A stretch of DNA of 64,000 bases from an uncultured Clostridia bacterium (GCA_947628665.1 CANRAU010000001.1:62001-126000), one strand, 5' to 3'. Positions 48,482-58,040 are shown, numbered from the stretch's first letter. The notes: generated by a model not told the origin, from the sequence alone. Translations and numbers: made by a program.

Positions 48482-48571
48482 GTGCAAAATTTTAGGAAAG
48501 GAACGATACCGTGCACAAAAAGCAGCTTTTTCATGTCTTTTTGTGCGAATGCTGTATCACATGGTGATTAA
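48482..48571 (+). CDS. Possible 29-residue leader peptide
   Basis: A GTG with AAAAGGAGAAACATAAC upstream opens a 29-codon frame that ends one base before the SH3 gene start. Inside it lies a perfect hairpin, GCACAAAAAG and CTTTTTGTGC. It could couple translation of the next gene, but nothing shows that it is made. Confidence 0.3.
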   Translation: MQNFRKGTIPCTKSSFFMSFCANAVSHGD

Positions 48572-48572
48572 C

Positions 48573-49556
48573 GTGAAAAAACGAATGAAAAAACTTTTTG
48601 CGGTTTTGCTTACCGTGATTTCTTTATTGGCGCTCGGCATACCTGCCTTTGCGGCGGAAAACGGCAGTACGGCGGGTACGGTGCGCATCACGTCCGGCAG
48701 TCTGAATGTCCGCGCGGGGGCTTCCACCTCGTCTGCGGTGATCGCTTCGCTGTATAAAGGCGAGACCGTGACGCTTCTGCAAAAAAGCGGAAATTTCTGG
48801 AAGGTGGAATACGGCAACGGTCAATACGGTTACGCGTCCGCAGATTATATCGCGCCTGTTTCGGGTTCGTATGCGGCGCGTGTGCAAACGGCGGGCGGCA
48901 ATCTGAATGTCCGCGCAGGCGCGGGTACGTCCTATGCCGTGCGCACCGTACTTCCGAACGGGAAAATCGTCGTCGTGCTGTCGCAAAGCGGCGGCTGGGC
49001 GAAAATTCTCTACAACGGCAAAAGCACAGGCTACGTCAGCAACACATATCTGCGCGCGGCAGGCTCGAATCCATCGAGCGGGTACAGTGCCGTCAAGCTC
49101 TCTGTGGTCAGCTATAAGCAAACGGATTCGCGCTGGGCGAACGTAAGGCTCGGCACTTCCGGCGATACCATAGGCACTTCCGGCTGCACCACAACGGCGC
49201 TCGCGATGACCGAAAGCTATCGCACGGGCACGACCGTGACCCCTGCGGCAATGGCGTCGCGCCTGACCTATGCACCGGCGGGCTGGCTGTACTGGCCGTC
49301 GAACTACGTGATCTCCACCGATTCGGCAGGGTATTTGCAGACCGTTTACAATTTGCTCAAATCCGGCAAGCCCGTCATCCTCGGCATGGCGAAAGCCAAC
49401 GGCGCACAGCACTGGGTCGTTGTGACAGGCTTTACGGGCGGCGCGCTGACCGCCGCGAACTTCACGATCAACGACCCCGGCTCGAACAGCCGCACGACGC
49501 TGAATACCTTTGTGAGTGTATACCCCAATTTCTATAAAATGGTATACTATAAATAA
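48573..49556 (+). CDS. Secreted SH3-domain, C39-like cysteine peptidase
   Basis: A 327-residue protein. A signal peptide ends near GIPAFA-AENG. Two bacterial SH3 domains follow, with SLNVRAG and NLNVRAG repeated. The C-terminal half has the papain-like C39 pattern: CTTTALAM with the likely cysteine, HWVVVTGF with His and INDPGS with Asp. The SH3 domains bind peptidoglycan in relatives. It is probably a cell-wall or peptide-processing hydrolase outside the cell. Start GTG at 48573 is chosen with GGTGAT upstream; ATG at 48585 is also possible. Confidence 0.85.
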   Translation: MKKRMKKLFAVLLTVISLLALGIPAFAAENGSTAGTVRITSGSLNVRAGASTSSAVIASLYKGETVTLLQKSGNFWKVEYGNGQYGYASADYIAPVSGSYAARVQTAGGNLNVRAGAGTSYAVRTVLPNGKIVVVLSQSGGWAKILYNGKSTGYVSNTYLRAAGSNPSSGYSAVKLSVVSYKQTDSRWANVRLGTSGDTIGTSGCTTTALAMTESYRTGTTVTPAAMASRLTYAPAGWLYWPSNYVISTDSAGYLQTVYNLLKSGKPVILGMAKANGAQHWVVVTGFTGGALTAANFTINDPGSNSRTTLNTFVSVYPNFYKMVYYK

Positions 49557-49611
49557 AGGCAAACAAGCGAAATGCAAAAAGCCAAAAAGCAAAACAAACG
49601 CAAAACGGGCA

Positions 49612-49642
49612 GTCCCCCTTGCACAACCGTGCCGAGGGGGAC
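49612..49642 (+). terminator. Hairpin after the SH3 gene
   Basis: GTCCCCCT and AGGGGGAC with paired CAC/GTG in the loop form a strong hairpin followed by a poor T-run. Confidence 0.55.
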
Positions 49643-49717
49643 GCTTCTGTTTTCGGGTGTACTGCGGCGCGGCGAAGCCGGCAAAGCTTGATACGTGCGG
49701 GAAATTTTTGAAAATCC

Positions 49718-49746
49718 TTGACTTTTTGGAACCTGTTTGCTATAAT
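49718..49746 (+). promoter_or_regulatory. Promoter of rpsF-ssb-rpsR
   Basis: TTGACT (49718-49723), 17-base spacer, TATAAT (49741-49746), followed by a 95-base leader. Confidence 0.85.
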
Positions 49747-49779
49747 TACAAATCGCTGTGAAATCTCTTTTGGTTTTAT

Positions 49780-49835
49780 AGCTCCTTCCCGCAGGCGTTA
49801 GAGGTCTGCGGGCGAAAGTCCATAAGGAGGTGCAA
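49780..49835 (+). promoter_or_regulatory. Possible S6:S18 ribosomal-protein leader
   Basis: A hairpin CCCGCAG...CTGCGGG (49788-49812) lies just before the rpsF ribosome site, in the place where the S6:S18 autoregulatory leader sits in many bacteria. The location and stem fit; I could not check the conserved bulge against a model. Confidence 0.5.
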
Positions 49836-49840
49836 AAAGA

Positions 49841-50119
49841 ATGGCCAAGTATGAAGCGGTGGTTGTCCTTTCCGTGCAGAACGGGGAGGAAGCGACCAAA
49901 AGCCTTGTTGAAAAATTCAAGGCGCTGATCGAAGCGAACGGCACTCTCGAAAGCGTGGATGAGTGGGGAAAGCGCAGACTTGCCTACGAAATCAACGACG
50001 AGGCGGAGGGCTACTACGCCATCTATCAGTTTGACTGTGAACCCGCGTTCCCGGCGGAGTTCTCGCGTGTGGCCGGTATTACCGACGGCGTGCTTCGTTC
50101 GCTCGTTGTCAAAAACTGA
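49841..50119 (+). CDS. rpsF: Ribosomal protein bS6
   Basis: A 92-residue bS6, the 30S protein that pairs with bS18 on the platform. KYEAVVVLSVQNGEEA, DEWGKRRLAYEIND and EGYYAIYQFDCEPA are typical. The start follows AAGGAGGTGCAAAAAG. First gene of the rpsF-ssb-rpsR operon. Confidence 0.95.
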   Translation: MAKYEAVVVLSVQNGEEATKSLVEKFKALIEANGTLESVDEWGKRRLAYEINDEAEGYYAIYQFDCEPAFPAEFSRVAGITDGVLRSLVVKN

Positions 50120-50135
50120 GGCGGAGGGAACAGGC

Positions 50136-50606
50136 ATGCTGAATTGTGCAATCATTATGGGTCGGCTTACGGCCGATCCCGAGCTTCGCACGACACAGAG
50201 CGGTGTATCGGTGACGTCCTTTTCCGTGGCGGTGGATCGTTCGTTCGTCCGCGCGGGGGAAGAACGCCAGACCGATTTCATCAATGTCGTCGCGTGGCGG
50301 CAGACAGCGGAGTTTGTGACCCGCTATTTTCACAAGGGTTCCATGATCGCGGTGCAGGGTTCTATCCAGACCCGCAATTATGAGGACAAAAACGGCAATA
50401 AGCGTACAGCGGTCGAGATCGTTGCGAACAATGTTTCGTTCTGCGGCAGCAAGGCCGAGACGGGTACGGGCAACGCCGCGCCTGCGGCTCGTCCCGCAGC
50501 GGCTTATCGCAGCGGGAATACCGAGGGCTTCTCGGTGCTTCCAACCAACGATGACGACGCGTTCCCGTTCGGCGATACGGACGATGACGACGGGTTGCCG
50601 TTTTAA
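50136..50606 (+). CDS. ssb: Single-stranded DNA-binding protein
   Basis: A 156-residue SSB. The OB-fold is residues 1 to about 110 (CAIIMGRLTADPELR, DFINVVAWRQTAEF, GSIQTRNYEDKNGNKRTAVEI), and an acidic linker ends in DDDGLPF, the partner-protein tail. It protects single-stranded DNA, the same substrate that DarT modifies. ATG at 50136 after GGAGGGAACAG. Confidence 0.96.
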   Translation: MLNCAIIMGRLTADPELRTTQSGVSVTSFSVAVDRSFVRAGEERQTDFINVVAWRQTAEFVTRYFHKGSMIAVQGSIQTRNYEDKNGNKRTAVEIVANNVSFCGSKAETGTGNAAPAARPAAAYRSGNTEGFSVLPTNDDDAFPFGDTDDDDGLPF

Positions 50607-50636
50607 TGCATTTGAACGATTAAGGAGGATTCACCA

Positions 50637-50885
50637 ATGGCTTACGATAAACCGCAGGGCGGCCGTCCGATGAACAAAAAGCGCAAAAAGGTTTGCTCTT
50701 TCTGTGTGGAAAAGGTCGAGAAAATCGATTATAAAGACGCGGCAAAGCTGCGCCGCTATACTTCCGAACGCGCAAAGATCCTTCCCCGTCGTGTGACCGG
50801 GACTTGCGCCTATCATCAAAGAGAGCTGACCACCGCGATCAAGCGCGCAAGAGCGATCGCGATCCTGCCCTACACGGCGGACTGA
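50637..50885 (+). CDS. rpsR: Ribosomal protein bS18
   Basis: An 82-residue bS18 with [24 protein letters not shown] and [20 protein letters not shown]. Two Cys residues sit in the N-terminal CSFC, a zinc-type form found in part of the bS18 proteins. Last gene of the operon. Confidence 0.95.
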   Translation: MAYDKPQGGRPMNKKRKKVCSFCVEKVEKIDYKDAAKLRRYTSERAKILPRRVTGTCAYHQRELTTAIKRARAIAILPYTAD

Positions 50886-50933
50886 TACCGAAGCACGGCC
50901 AAGGTCGTTTTCGGTTCGCGTTTACAAAAAAAT

Positions 50934-50987
50934 CACCTTTGGAAACCCAAGCCTCAAGCGCGGCGCTTCCAAAGGTGTTTTATTTTA
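50934..50987 (+). terminator. Terminator of the rpsF operon
   Basis: CACCTTTGGAA and TTCCAAAGGTG form a stem followed by TTTTATTTTA. It touches the 3' end of the convergent AraC gene. Confidence 0.85.
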
Positions 50988-51852
50988 TATCATCCGACCC
51001 CGTTTTGTCCGACCCCGTTTCGCGGCAGGGATTTTGCACCCTTGCCCGATAGCTTTTTGGCGTTACGCCGTAGGTCTCCTTAAACGCCTTGCCGAATGCG
51101 GTGACGGACGCGTACCCGCAGCTTTGCGCGCACGCTTCCATGCTGATGCTTCCGGCCTCGAGCAGAGCCGCCGCATGTGCCATCCGCATACCGTTGCGCA
51201 GCTTTCGGAAGGTCGAACCGTAAAAGGACATAAGAATGCGTTCGGCCTGTCTCGGGCAGACGCCCAGAGCTTTGGCAAGATCGGCAAGCGAGCCGTGCAT
51301 ACCCACGCTCTGCAAAAGCTCGTCCAGCACGAATGCGCGGCTTTCGTTCAAATCGGTTTGTAAGTCGGCGGAAACTTTCGGCGGCGGCGCGTACAGCTTG
51401 ACGATCTCGGTTAGTAGTTCTAAGACAGACGTGCAAAGGGTGTCTGCATGCCATGACGAGGGCATTTCGTATTCGTGCAGAATGCGTGCAAACAGCGTCC
51501 CGATGTGCGCGGGGGCGGTACGCGGGGCAAAGGCGTGATCGGTGAAATACCGCAGCATCGCTTCGGCTTTTACGGTGTGGCGGATCGATAAGGACACGCG
51601 CATCTCCCGAATCGGCGCGTCGGTTTGGGGAATCAGCTTGTACGGCACAGGCGCGCGCGTCACATACAGCGTGTTTTCGCCAAGCGCGAAACGACCGTCG
51701 GGACTTTCCAAAACGCCCTTTCCGTCGGTTACGAAATGCAGTGTACAGCCGCCGGACGCGTGTGCGGGCATTTGCGAAGCCCCCGCAGCGCAGACAGACG
51801 CGGCTTTTATGACCTGCACACTGCTGCCGCAGTAGGTAAAGGAAATTGCCAT
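50980..51852 (-). CDS. AraC-family transcriptional regulator
   Basis: A 290-residue regulator. The C-terminal ~100 residues form the AraC double HTH (LADLAKALGVCPRQAERILMS, MEACAQSCGYASVTAFGKAFKETYGVTPKSYR). The N-terminal domain (about 1-150) is a cupin-like ligand region. The last 11 residues are a repeat GSDKTGSDD made by a 15-base tandem duplication and overlap the terminator. ATG at 51852 follows GGGAGGCTCGGT. Target unknown. Confidence 0.85.
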   Translation of the reverse strand: MAISFTYCGSSVQVIKAASVCAAGASQMPAHASGGCTLHFVTDGKGVLESPDGRFALGENTLYVTRAPVPYKLIPQTDAPIREMRVSLSIRHTVKAEAMLRYFTDHAFAPRTAPAHIGTLFARILHEYEMPSSWHADTLCTSVLELLTEIVKLYAPPPKVSADLQTDLNESRAFVLDELLQSVGMHGSLADLAKALGVCPRQAERILMSFYGSTFRKLRNGMRMAHAAALLEAGSISMEACAQSCGYASVTAFGKAFKETYGVTPKSYRARVQNPCRETGSDKTGSDDIK

Positions 51853-51999
51853 ACCGAGCCTCCCGTTTCGACTGTAATTTTCTGAAACCGCTTTTATTGT
51901 AGCAATTCCCGCGCCGCTTGGCAAGGGCGAAAACAGGCTTTGAACGGGGAAAAACGGAACGGCGCAGGCATATCCCCTTTGCAATACGCGCAGAGATTA

Positions 52000-52109
52000 T
52001 GCATTTTTATATGTATTTATGCATACAAAATGCATAAATCAAGGGTATAATTGCATATTTATTCGGCGATATTGAATAATCATTCCATTTTCATGAATAA
52101 AAATGCAAA
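52000..52109 (+). promoter_or_regulatory. ArgR operator array upstream of the arg operon
   Basis: ARG boxes of the form TGNATWWWWATNCA. The clearest is CATGAATAAAAATGCAAA at 52092-52109, which matches the known consensus. Weaker boxes begin at 52052 (TGCATATTTATTCG) and 52073 (TGAATAATCATTCC), so that three sit exactly 21 bases apart. Further half-matches lie at 52000 and 52020. The array ends just upstream of the -35. Confidence 0.85.
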
Positions 52110-52115
52110 CAGGGC

Positions 52116-52143
52116 TTGATTTTACAAAAAAAAGGTGTATAAT
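52116..52143 (+). promoter_or_regulatory. Promoter of the arg operon
   Basis: TTGATT (52116-52121), 16-base spacer, TATAAT (52138-52143), directly after the last ARG box. Confidence 0.8.
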
Positions 52144-52177
52144 CTCAACCATGACTTTTATTTTCGGAGGAAACGCT

Positions 52178-53410
52178 ATGCATAAGCAGGATATTAAAAA
52201 GGTCGTACTGGCGTATTCGGGGGGCTTGGATACCTCGATCATCATTCCGTGGCTGAAGGAAAATTACAACAACTGCGAGGTCATCGCCGTTTCGGGCGAC
52301 GTGGGGCAGGGGACGGAATTGGACGGCTTGGAGGAAAAGGCGATCAAAACCGGCGCGTCCAAGCTCTATGTACTCGATTTGAAAAAAGAATATGTGGAGG
52401 ACTATATTTGGCCCTGCTTGAAAGCGGGTGCGGATTATGAGACCTATCTGCTCGGCACTTCGCACGCGCGTCCCTGCATTGCAAAGGGACTTGCCGAGAT
52501 CGCCAAAAAAGAGGGCGCGGACGCGATCTGCCACGGCTGCACCGGCAAGGGCAACGATCAGGTTCGGTTTGAATTGACCTTAAAAGCCTTCGCGCCCGAA
52601 ATGGCCATCATCGCGCCCTGGCGGGAGTGGAATATCAAATCCCGTGAAGAAGAGATCGAATATGCTGAGGCGCACAATATCCCGCTGAAGATCAATCGGG
52701 AGACCAACTATTCCAAGGATAAAAACGTCTGGCATCTTTCGCACGAGGGTCTCGACCTGGAAGACCCCGCCAACGAGCCGCAGTACGCCAAAGAGGGCTT
52801 CCTCGAATTGGGCGTTGCGCCCGAGCAGGCGCCCGATACGCCCGTTTATGTCAACATCCATTTTGAAAAGGGCGTACCTACCGCGATCGACGGCGTCGAA
52901 ATGGACGGGCTTGCCATCGTCGAGACGCTCAACAAGCTCGGCGGCGAAAACGGCATCGGCCTTTTGGACATCGTGGAAAACCGTCTGGTCGGCATGAAGA
53001 GCCGCGGCGTATACGAGACTCCCGGCGGCGCGATCCTCTACAAAGCGCATGAGCTTTTGGAAATGATCACGCTTGACCGCGAGACTTCGCACTACAAAAA
53101 GCTGGTCGCGCAGAAATTCGGCGAACTCGTCTACTTCGGGCAGTGGTTCACGCCGCTTCGGGAGGCGCTCTCCGCATTTGTCGATAAAACGCAGGAGACG
53201 GTGACGGGCGACGTCAAAGTCAAGCTCTACAAGGGCAACATCATCAACGCGGGCGTGACCTCGCCCTATACGCTGTACGACGAAAACGTCGCATCCTTCG
53301 GCGAGGACGGCGGCGCATACAATCAGGCGGATTCCGAGGGCTTTATCAACCTGTTCGGTCTGCCGATCAAGGTAAAGGCGCTTCTCGACGCGCAGCGCGG
53401 GCAGAAATAA
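52178..53410 (+). CDS. argG: Argininosuccinate synthase
   Basis: A 410-residue enzyme that joins citrulline and aspartate with [21 protein letters not shown] is the pyrophosphatase P-loop; [15 protein letters not shown] and the [16 protein letters not shown] stretch are family signatures. ATG at 52178 follows CGGAGGAAACGCT. First gene of argGHCJBDF. Confidence 0.97.
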   Translation: MHKQDIKKVVLAYSGGLDTSIIIPWLKENYNNCEVIAVSGDVGQGTELDGLEEKAIKTGASKLYVLDLKKEYVEDYIWPCLKAGADYETYLLGTSHARPCIAKGLAEIAKKEGADAICHGCTGKGNDQVRFELTLKAFAPEMAIIAPWREWNIKSREEEIEYAEAHNIPLKINRETNYSKDKNVWHLSHEGLDLEDPANEPQYAKEGFLELGVAPEQAPDTPVYVNIHFEKGVPTAIDGVEMDGLAIVETLNKLGGENGIGLLDIVENRLVGMKSRGVYETPGGAILYKAHELLEMITLDRETSHYKKLVAQKFGELVYFGQWFTPLREALSAFVDKTQETVTGDVKVKLYKGNIINAGVTSPYTLYDENVASFGEDGGAYNQADSEGFINLFGLPIKVKALLDAQRGQK

Positions 53411-53436
53411 CGCGCAAAAGAACAGGAGAAACACAT

Positions 53437-54807
53437 ATGCAGCTTTGGCAGGGCAGATTTCAAAAGGCGCTCGACCCGAAAACCAATGATTTCAACTCCT
53501 CCGTATCCTTTGACAGCCGTATGTACAAAGAGGATATTGACGGGAGCATGGCGCACGCGGCCATGCTGTGCGCGCAGGGCATCATCAGCGCCGAGGATCA
53601 GGTGCAGATCGCACAGGGCTTGGGGGGAATTCGTGCCGAGATCGAAAACGGCACGCTGGAGATCGACCCCAACGCCGAGGATATCCACACGTTTATTGAA
53701 GGCGAACTGACCGCGCGCATCGGCGCGGCGGGCAAGCGGCTGCACACCGCGCGCAGCCGCAACGATCAGGTCGCGCTCGATATTCGGCTGTATCTGCGGC
53801 ATACGTGCGACGCCGTATACGCGCAGCTGACCGAGCTTATCGAGGTGCTTTGCAAAAAGGCGGAGCAGTACGCCGATGCGGTCATGCCGGGCTATACGCA
53901 TATGCAGCGCGCGCAGCCGATCACCTTTGGGCATCACCTGATGGCGTATACCGAAATGCTGCTGCGCGACAAAGAACGCCTTGCCGACGCCAAAAAGCGC
54001 ATGAATGTTTCGCCTCTGGGCGCGTGTGCGCTGGCGGGGACGACGTATCCCACCGACCGCGAGATGACTGCGCACGATTTGGGCTTCGACGGCGCGATGC
54101 AAAATTCGCTCGACAGCGTTTCCGACCGCGATTTTTGCATAGAGCTTGCGTCCGCGCTCTCCATTTTAATGGTGCATTTGTCCCGCTTTTCGGAGGAGAT
54201 CGTCCTTTGGTGTTCGTGGGAATTCAAATTTGTGGAACTGGACGACGCGTTTTCCACGGGTTCGTCCATTATGCCGCAAAAGAAAAATCCCGATATTGCG
54301 GAGCTTATTCGCGGCAAGTCCGGCAGGGTGTTCGGCGATCTGACCACGCTGCTCACGATGATGAAAGGGCTGCCGCTTGCCTATAACAAGGATATGCAGG
54401 AGGATAAAGAGGCGATCTTTGACGCGTTCGACACCGTAAATATGTGCTTGACCGCGTTTATCCCCATGCTCGACACCATGACCGCGCTCCCCGAAAATAT
54501 GCGCAAGGCCGCGGCGGGCGGATTTATCAACGCTACGGACTGCGCGGATTATCTGGTCTCAAAGGGGCTTCCCTTCCGCGATGCGTACAAGGCCACGGGC
54601 GAATTGGTCGCGTTGTGCATCCGTAAGGGGCTGACGCTCGAAACGCTGCCGCTTACGGAATATACAGCCGTGTGTGATTTGTTTGACGAAGGCGTGTACG
54701 CGGCCATTGATTTGGACAAATGCGTGCGCGGCCGTACCTCTTTGGGCGGCCCTGCGCCCGAAAATGTCCGCAAACAGATCGAGAGAGTTCGCGCACTGAA
54801 CCGATAA
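53437..54807 (+). CDS. argH: Argininosuccinate lyase
   Basis: A 456-residue lyase of the fumarase/aspartase superfamily, cutting argininosuccinate to arginine and fumarate. Signatures are LHTARSRNDQVALD, TPLGACALAGTT-like SPLGACALAGTTYP, and the GSSIMPQKKNPD loop with the catalytic serine. ATG after AGGAGAAACACAT, 26 bases from argG. Confidence 0.97.
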   Translation: MQLWQGRFQKALDPKTNDFNSSVSFDSRMYKEDIDGSMAHAAMLCAQGIISAEDQVQIAQGLGGIRAEIENGTLEIDPNAEDIHTFIEGELTARIGAAGKRLHTARSRNDQVALDIRLYLRHTCDAVYAQLTELIEVLCKKAEQYADAVMPGYTHMQRAQPITFGHHLMAYTEMLLRDKERLADAKKRMNVSPLGACALAGTTYPTDREMTAHDLGFDGAMQNSLDSVSDRDFCIELASALSILMVHLSRFSEEIVLWCSWEFKFVELDDAFSTGSSIMPQKKNPDIAELIRGKSGRVFGDLTTLLTMMKGLPLAYNKDMQEDKEAIFDAFDTVNMCLTAFIPMLDTMTALPENMRKAAAGGFINATDCADYLVSKGLPFRDAYKATGELVALCIRKGLTLETLPLTEYTAVCDLFDEGVYAAIDLDKCVRGRTSLGGPAPENVRKQIERVRALNR

Positions 54808-54850
54808 GCGGATTTTCGGGCCTGAATTCTGAAAAAGGTAAAATGCTTCC

Positions 54851-55783
54851 ATGACAAATGTATTTATCGACGGCAGTCAAGGCACGACGGGCTTAAAAAT
54901 CTTTGACCGCCTGAAAGCAAGGCAGGATATTGCCCTCATTACGCTGCCCGAAGAAAAGCGTAAGGACGTTTCCGCGCGCAAAGAGGCGCTCAATTCCGCA
55001 GATATTGCATTTTTGTGCCTGCCCGACGACGCGGCAGTCGAGGCGGTGGGTTTGGTCGAAAACGACCGCACCGTTCTTTTGGATACTTCCACGGCGCACC
55101 GCACGCATCCCGATTGGGTATACGGCTTCCCCGAGCTTTCCAAAACGCTCAGAGAGCGGCTGCAAAACGCCAAACGGATTGCCGTACCCGGATGCTATGC
55201 CGGCGGCTTTATCGCGCTGGTTAAGCCTTTGATCGACGAAGGCTTTTTGCCGGCAGACCACGGCTTTGTCTGCCATGCGGCCTCGGGCTACAGCGGCGCG
55301 GGCAAAAAGGGCATTGCGCAGTACGAATCGGAAAACCGCGACGTGCTTTTCGACGCCCCGCGCGCGTATGCGCTCTCGCAGGAACATAAGCATTTAAAGG
55401 AAATGCGGGCGATCTCCGGACTTGCGCGCACGCCGATCTTCTGCCCGTATATTTGCGATTATTACAGCGGTATGCTGGTGACTGTGCCGTTGTTTGCGTC
55501 CGAGCTTTTGAAAGGGCGAACCATAGAGGACATCCGCGCGCTGTATCGGGAACGCTACTGCACGCCGCTTGTGCATTACCGTGCGCAAATGGATGAAGCG
55601 GGCTTCTTAGCCGCCAATGCAAGGTCGGGCTTCGACGACATGGAGATCACCGTCTGCGGCAACGACGAGCGCATTTTGCTCATGGCGCGGTACGACAATC
55701 TCGGCAAGGGCGCGTCGGGCGCGGCGCTGGAGTGTATGAATATCAAAATGGGCTTACGTCCCGAATATGGTCTGCTTGTGTGA
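54851..55783 (+). CDS. argC: N-acetyl-gamma-glutamyl-phosphate reductase (type 2)
   Basis: A 310-residue reductase. IDGSQGTTGLKIFDRL binds NADP, and VPGCYAGGF contains the catalytic Cys115. The length of about 310 residues places it in the short type 2 group of ArgC. Third gene of the operon; the ribosome site is weak (AAAGGTAAAATGCTTCC). Confidence 0.93.
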   Translation: MTNVFIDGSQGTTGLKIFDRLKARQDIALITLPEEKRKDVSARKEALNSADIAFLCLPDDAAVEAVGLVENDRTVLLDTSTAHRTHPDWVYGFPELSKTLRERLQNAKRIAVPGCYAGGFIALVKPLIDEGFLPADHGFVCHAASGYSGAGKKGIAQYESENRDVLFDAPRAYALSQEHKHLKEMRAISGLARTPIFCPYICDYYSGMLVTVPLFASELLKGRTIEDIRALYRERYCTPLVHYRAQMDEAGFLAANARSGFDDMEITVCGNDERILLMARYDNLGKGASGAALECMNIKMGLRPEYGLLV

Positions 55784-55842
55784 GCTTTGTCCATAAGACA
55801 AGGCGCATACGGGGGAAACAGCAAAAAGAGTTGGTGAATCAA

Positions 55843-57072
55843 ATGGCTTTTTCTATACAAATCGACTTGGACGGCGGGGTGACTTCGCCGAAGGGCTTTT
55901 TGGCGAACGGCGTTCACTGCGGCATTCGCAAAAACAAGACGAAGAAGGATCTCATGCTGCTCGTGTCCGAAACGATGTGCGACGCGGCGGCGATCTGCAC
56001 CAAAAATCTGGTGTGCGGCGCGCCTGTCACGGTGACCAAACGCAATTTGGAAAACGGCAAAGCCCGCGCGGTCATCTGCAACAGCGGCATCGCCAATACC
56101 TGCAGTGCGGACGGTATGGAAAAAGCGCAGGCCATGTGCGAGCTTGCCTCGGCCTATACGGGCGTTGCCGCCGAGGATGTGATCGTCGGCTCTACGGGCG
56201 TGATCGGGCAGCCCATCGACTTAGTCCCCATTCAAAACGGGATGCAATCGCTTGTGGACGGTCTTTCCAAGGACGGCTCTCACGCGGCGGCGCAGGCCAT
56301 TATGACGACCGACACGGTGGAAAAGCACATTGCCGTGACGTTTCCCTTGGGCGGCAAAACCTGCACCATCGGGGCGATCGCCAAGGGCAGCGGCATGATC
56401 CACCCCAATATGGCGACGATGCTGTCGTTTATCACGACTGACGCCGCAATTTCCGCAGAAATGCTCAAAACCGCGCTGCTTCGGTGCGCGGATAAAACCT
56501 ATCATATGCTGTCCGTGGACGGCGACACCTCCACCAACGATACCGTCGCCATTATGGCAAACGGCCTTTGTGAAAATCTGCGGATCGAAGCGGAAAACGA
56601 AGATTTTCAATGCTTTTGCAGTGCGCTTCTGACGGTGTGCGAACACATTGTCAAGATGCTTGCGCGCGACGGTGAGGGCGCGACGAAGCTCGTCATGTGC
56701 GAGGTCGGACACGCGAAAACCGAAGAGATCGCAAAGATGTGCGCAAAATCGGTCATTCGCTCCCCGCTCGTCAAAACCATGATGTTCGGCGCGGACGCGA
56801 ACTGCGGCAGGATCCTCTGCGCGCTCGGCTACGCGGGCGCGGACATCGACGCTAAGAAAATCGACGTGGAATACGTTTCGGCGAAAGGAAGCATCCTTGT
56901 CTGCAAGGACGGCGTGGTTTTGGATTTCTCCGAAGAAAAGGCAAAAGAGATTTTGCTGGAGGATACCGTCACCGTCCGGGTCAATTTGCACGACGGCGAA
57001 GCGCACGCGACAGCCTATGGTTGCGATCTGACCTATGATTACGTCAAAATCAACGGAGACTACAGAACCTGA
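55843..57072 (+). CDS. argJ: Bifunctional ornithine acetyltransferase / N-acetylglutamate synthase
   Basis: A 409-residue ArgJ, which recycles the acetyl group from acetylornithine onto glutamate. The autocleavage site is in GSGMIHPNMATMLSF, with nucleophile Thr192, and STGVIGQPI and NGVHCGIRKN are family motifs. Whether it also makes acetylglutamate from acetyl-CoA cannot be told. No argA is seen. ATG at 55843; the frame runs upstream to 55732 but overlaps argC. Confidence 0.94.
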   Translation: MAFSIQIDLDGGVTSPKGFLANGVHCGIRKNKTKKDLMLLVSETMCDAAAICTKNLVCGAPVTVTKRNLENGKARAVICNSGIANTCSADGMEKAQAMCELASAYTGVAAEDVIVGSTGVIGQPIDLVPIQNGMQSLVDGLSKDGSHAAAQAIMTTDTVEKHIAVTFPLGGKTCTIGAIAKGSGMIHPNMATMLSFITTDAAISAEMLKTALLRCADKTYHMLSVDGDTSTNDTVAIMANGLCENLRIEAENEDFQCFCSALLTVCEHIVKMLARDGEGATKLVMCEVGHAKTEEIAKMCAKSVIRSPLVKTMMFGADANCGRILCALGYAGADIDAKKIDVEYVSAKGSILVCKDGVVLDFSEEKAKEILLEDTVTVRVNLHDGEAHATAYGCDLTYDYVKINGDYRT

Positions 57073-57133
57073 TTCCCTATAGTTCCTCCCTCGTCAGAGG
57101 GAGCAACTCGCAAAATAGATTTGGTGGTTATTT

Positions 57134-58000
57134 ATGGACATTTCAAACATTTCCAACGCAGATCGCAGTGAAGTGCTGGTACAGGCGCTGCCGTATATTC
57201 AGCGGTACAACGGGAAAACCGTGGTCATCAAATACGGCGGCAACGCGATGATCGATGAGGAATTGCAGGACGCGGTCATGACGGACATCGTACTGCTGCG
57301 TTCGGTCGGCGTAAATGTGGTGCTGGTACACGGCGGCGGCCCCGAAATTTCGGATATGCTCCAAAAAATCGGCAAAGAGAGCCGATTTGTCAACGGACTT
57401 CGCTATACGGATCGGGAGACGGTAGACGTTGTGCAAATGGTGCTTGCGGGCAAGGTCAACAAGCATTTGGTGCAGCTTCTGACCCGACGCGGCGGGCAGG
57501 CCATCGGGCTTTGCGGGCTGGACGGCAATATGATTTGCGCGCGGCGGCATGAGGAGGAAGACCTCGGCTTCGTGGGCGACATCGAAAAGGTAAACACGGG
57601 CGTGCTCAAAGACGTTATTGAAAGCGGCTATATTCCCGTGATCTCCACCGTCGCGGGCGGCGAAAACGGCGAGGTCTATAATATCAACGCCGACACGGCG
57701 GCGGCGCGTATCGCCGCTTGTCTGCACGCGGAAAAACTGCTTTTGATGACCGATATTTGCGGGCTTTTGCGCGATAAGGACGACGAAAGCACGTTGCTGC
57801 ATGAGGTCAAGGTGTCCGAAATTCCCTCTTTAAAAGCACAGGGCATTATTTCAGGCGGCATGATTCCCAAAATCGACTGCTGCGTCGAGGCAGTGCGGCG
57901 CGGCGTGACGCGCACCAATATCATTGACGGGCGTATCCCGCACGCGATTTTGATCGAGCTGTTTTCCGACGCGGGGCTTGGGACGATGTTTTCGGCGTAA
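57134..58000 (+). CDS. argB: N-acetylglutamate kinase
   Basis: A 288-residue amino-acid kinase: VVIKYGGNAM, VLVHGGGPEIS, QAIGLCGLDGN and VISTVAGGENG. The N-terminal ~20-residue helix (ISNADRSEVLVQALPYI) is the extension that lets arginine-sensitive hexamers form in other species, so feedback inhibition by arginine is likely. A short CTCCCTCgtcaGAGGGAG hairpin lies in the gap before it (near 57087-57104). Confidence 0.96.
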   Translation: MDISNISNADRSEVLVQALPYIQRYNGKTVVIKYGGNAMIDEELQDAVMTDIVLLRSVGVNVVLVHGGGPEISDMLQKIGKESRFVNGLRYTDRETVDVVQMVLAGKVNKHLVQLLTRRGGQAIGLCGLDGNMICARRHEEEDLGFVGDIEKVNTGVLKDVIESGYIPVISTVAGGENGEVYNINADTAAARIAACLHAEKLLLMTDICGLLRDKDDESTLLHEVKVSEIPSLKAQGIISGGMIPKIDCCVEAVRRGVTRTNIIDGRIPHAILIELFSDAGLGTMFSA

Positions 58001-58040
58001 CGACCCGCGTTTGGACGGTTCGGAAAGAAGAAGGAGCTTT

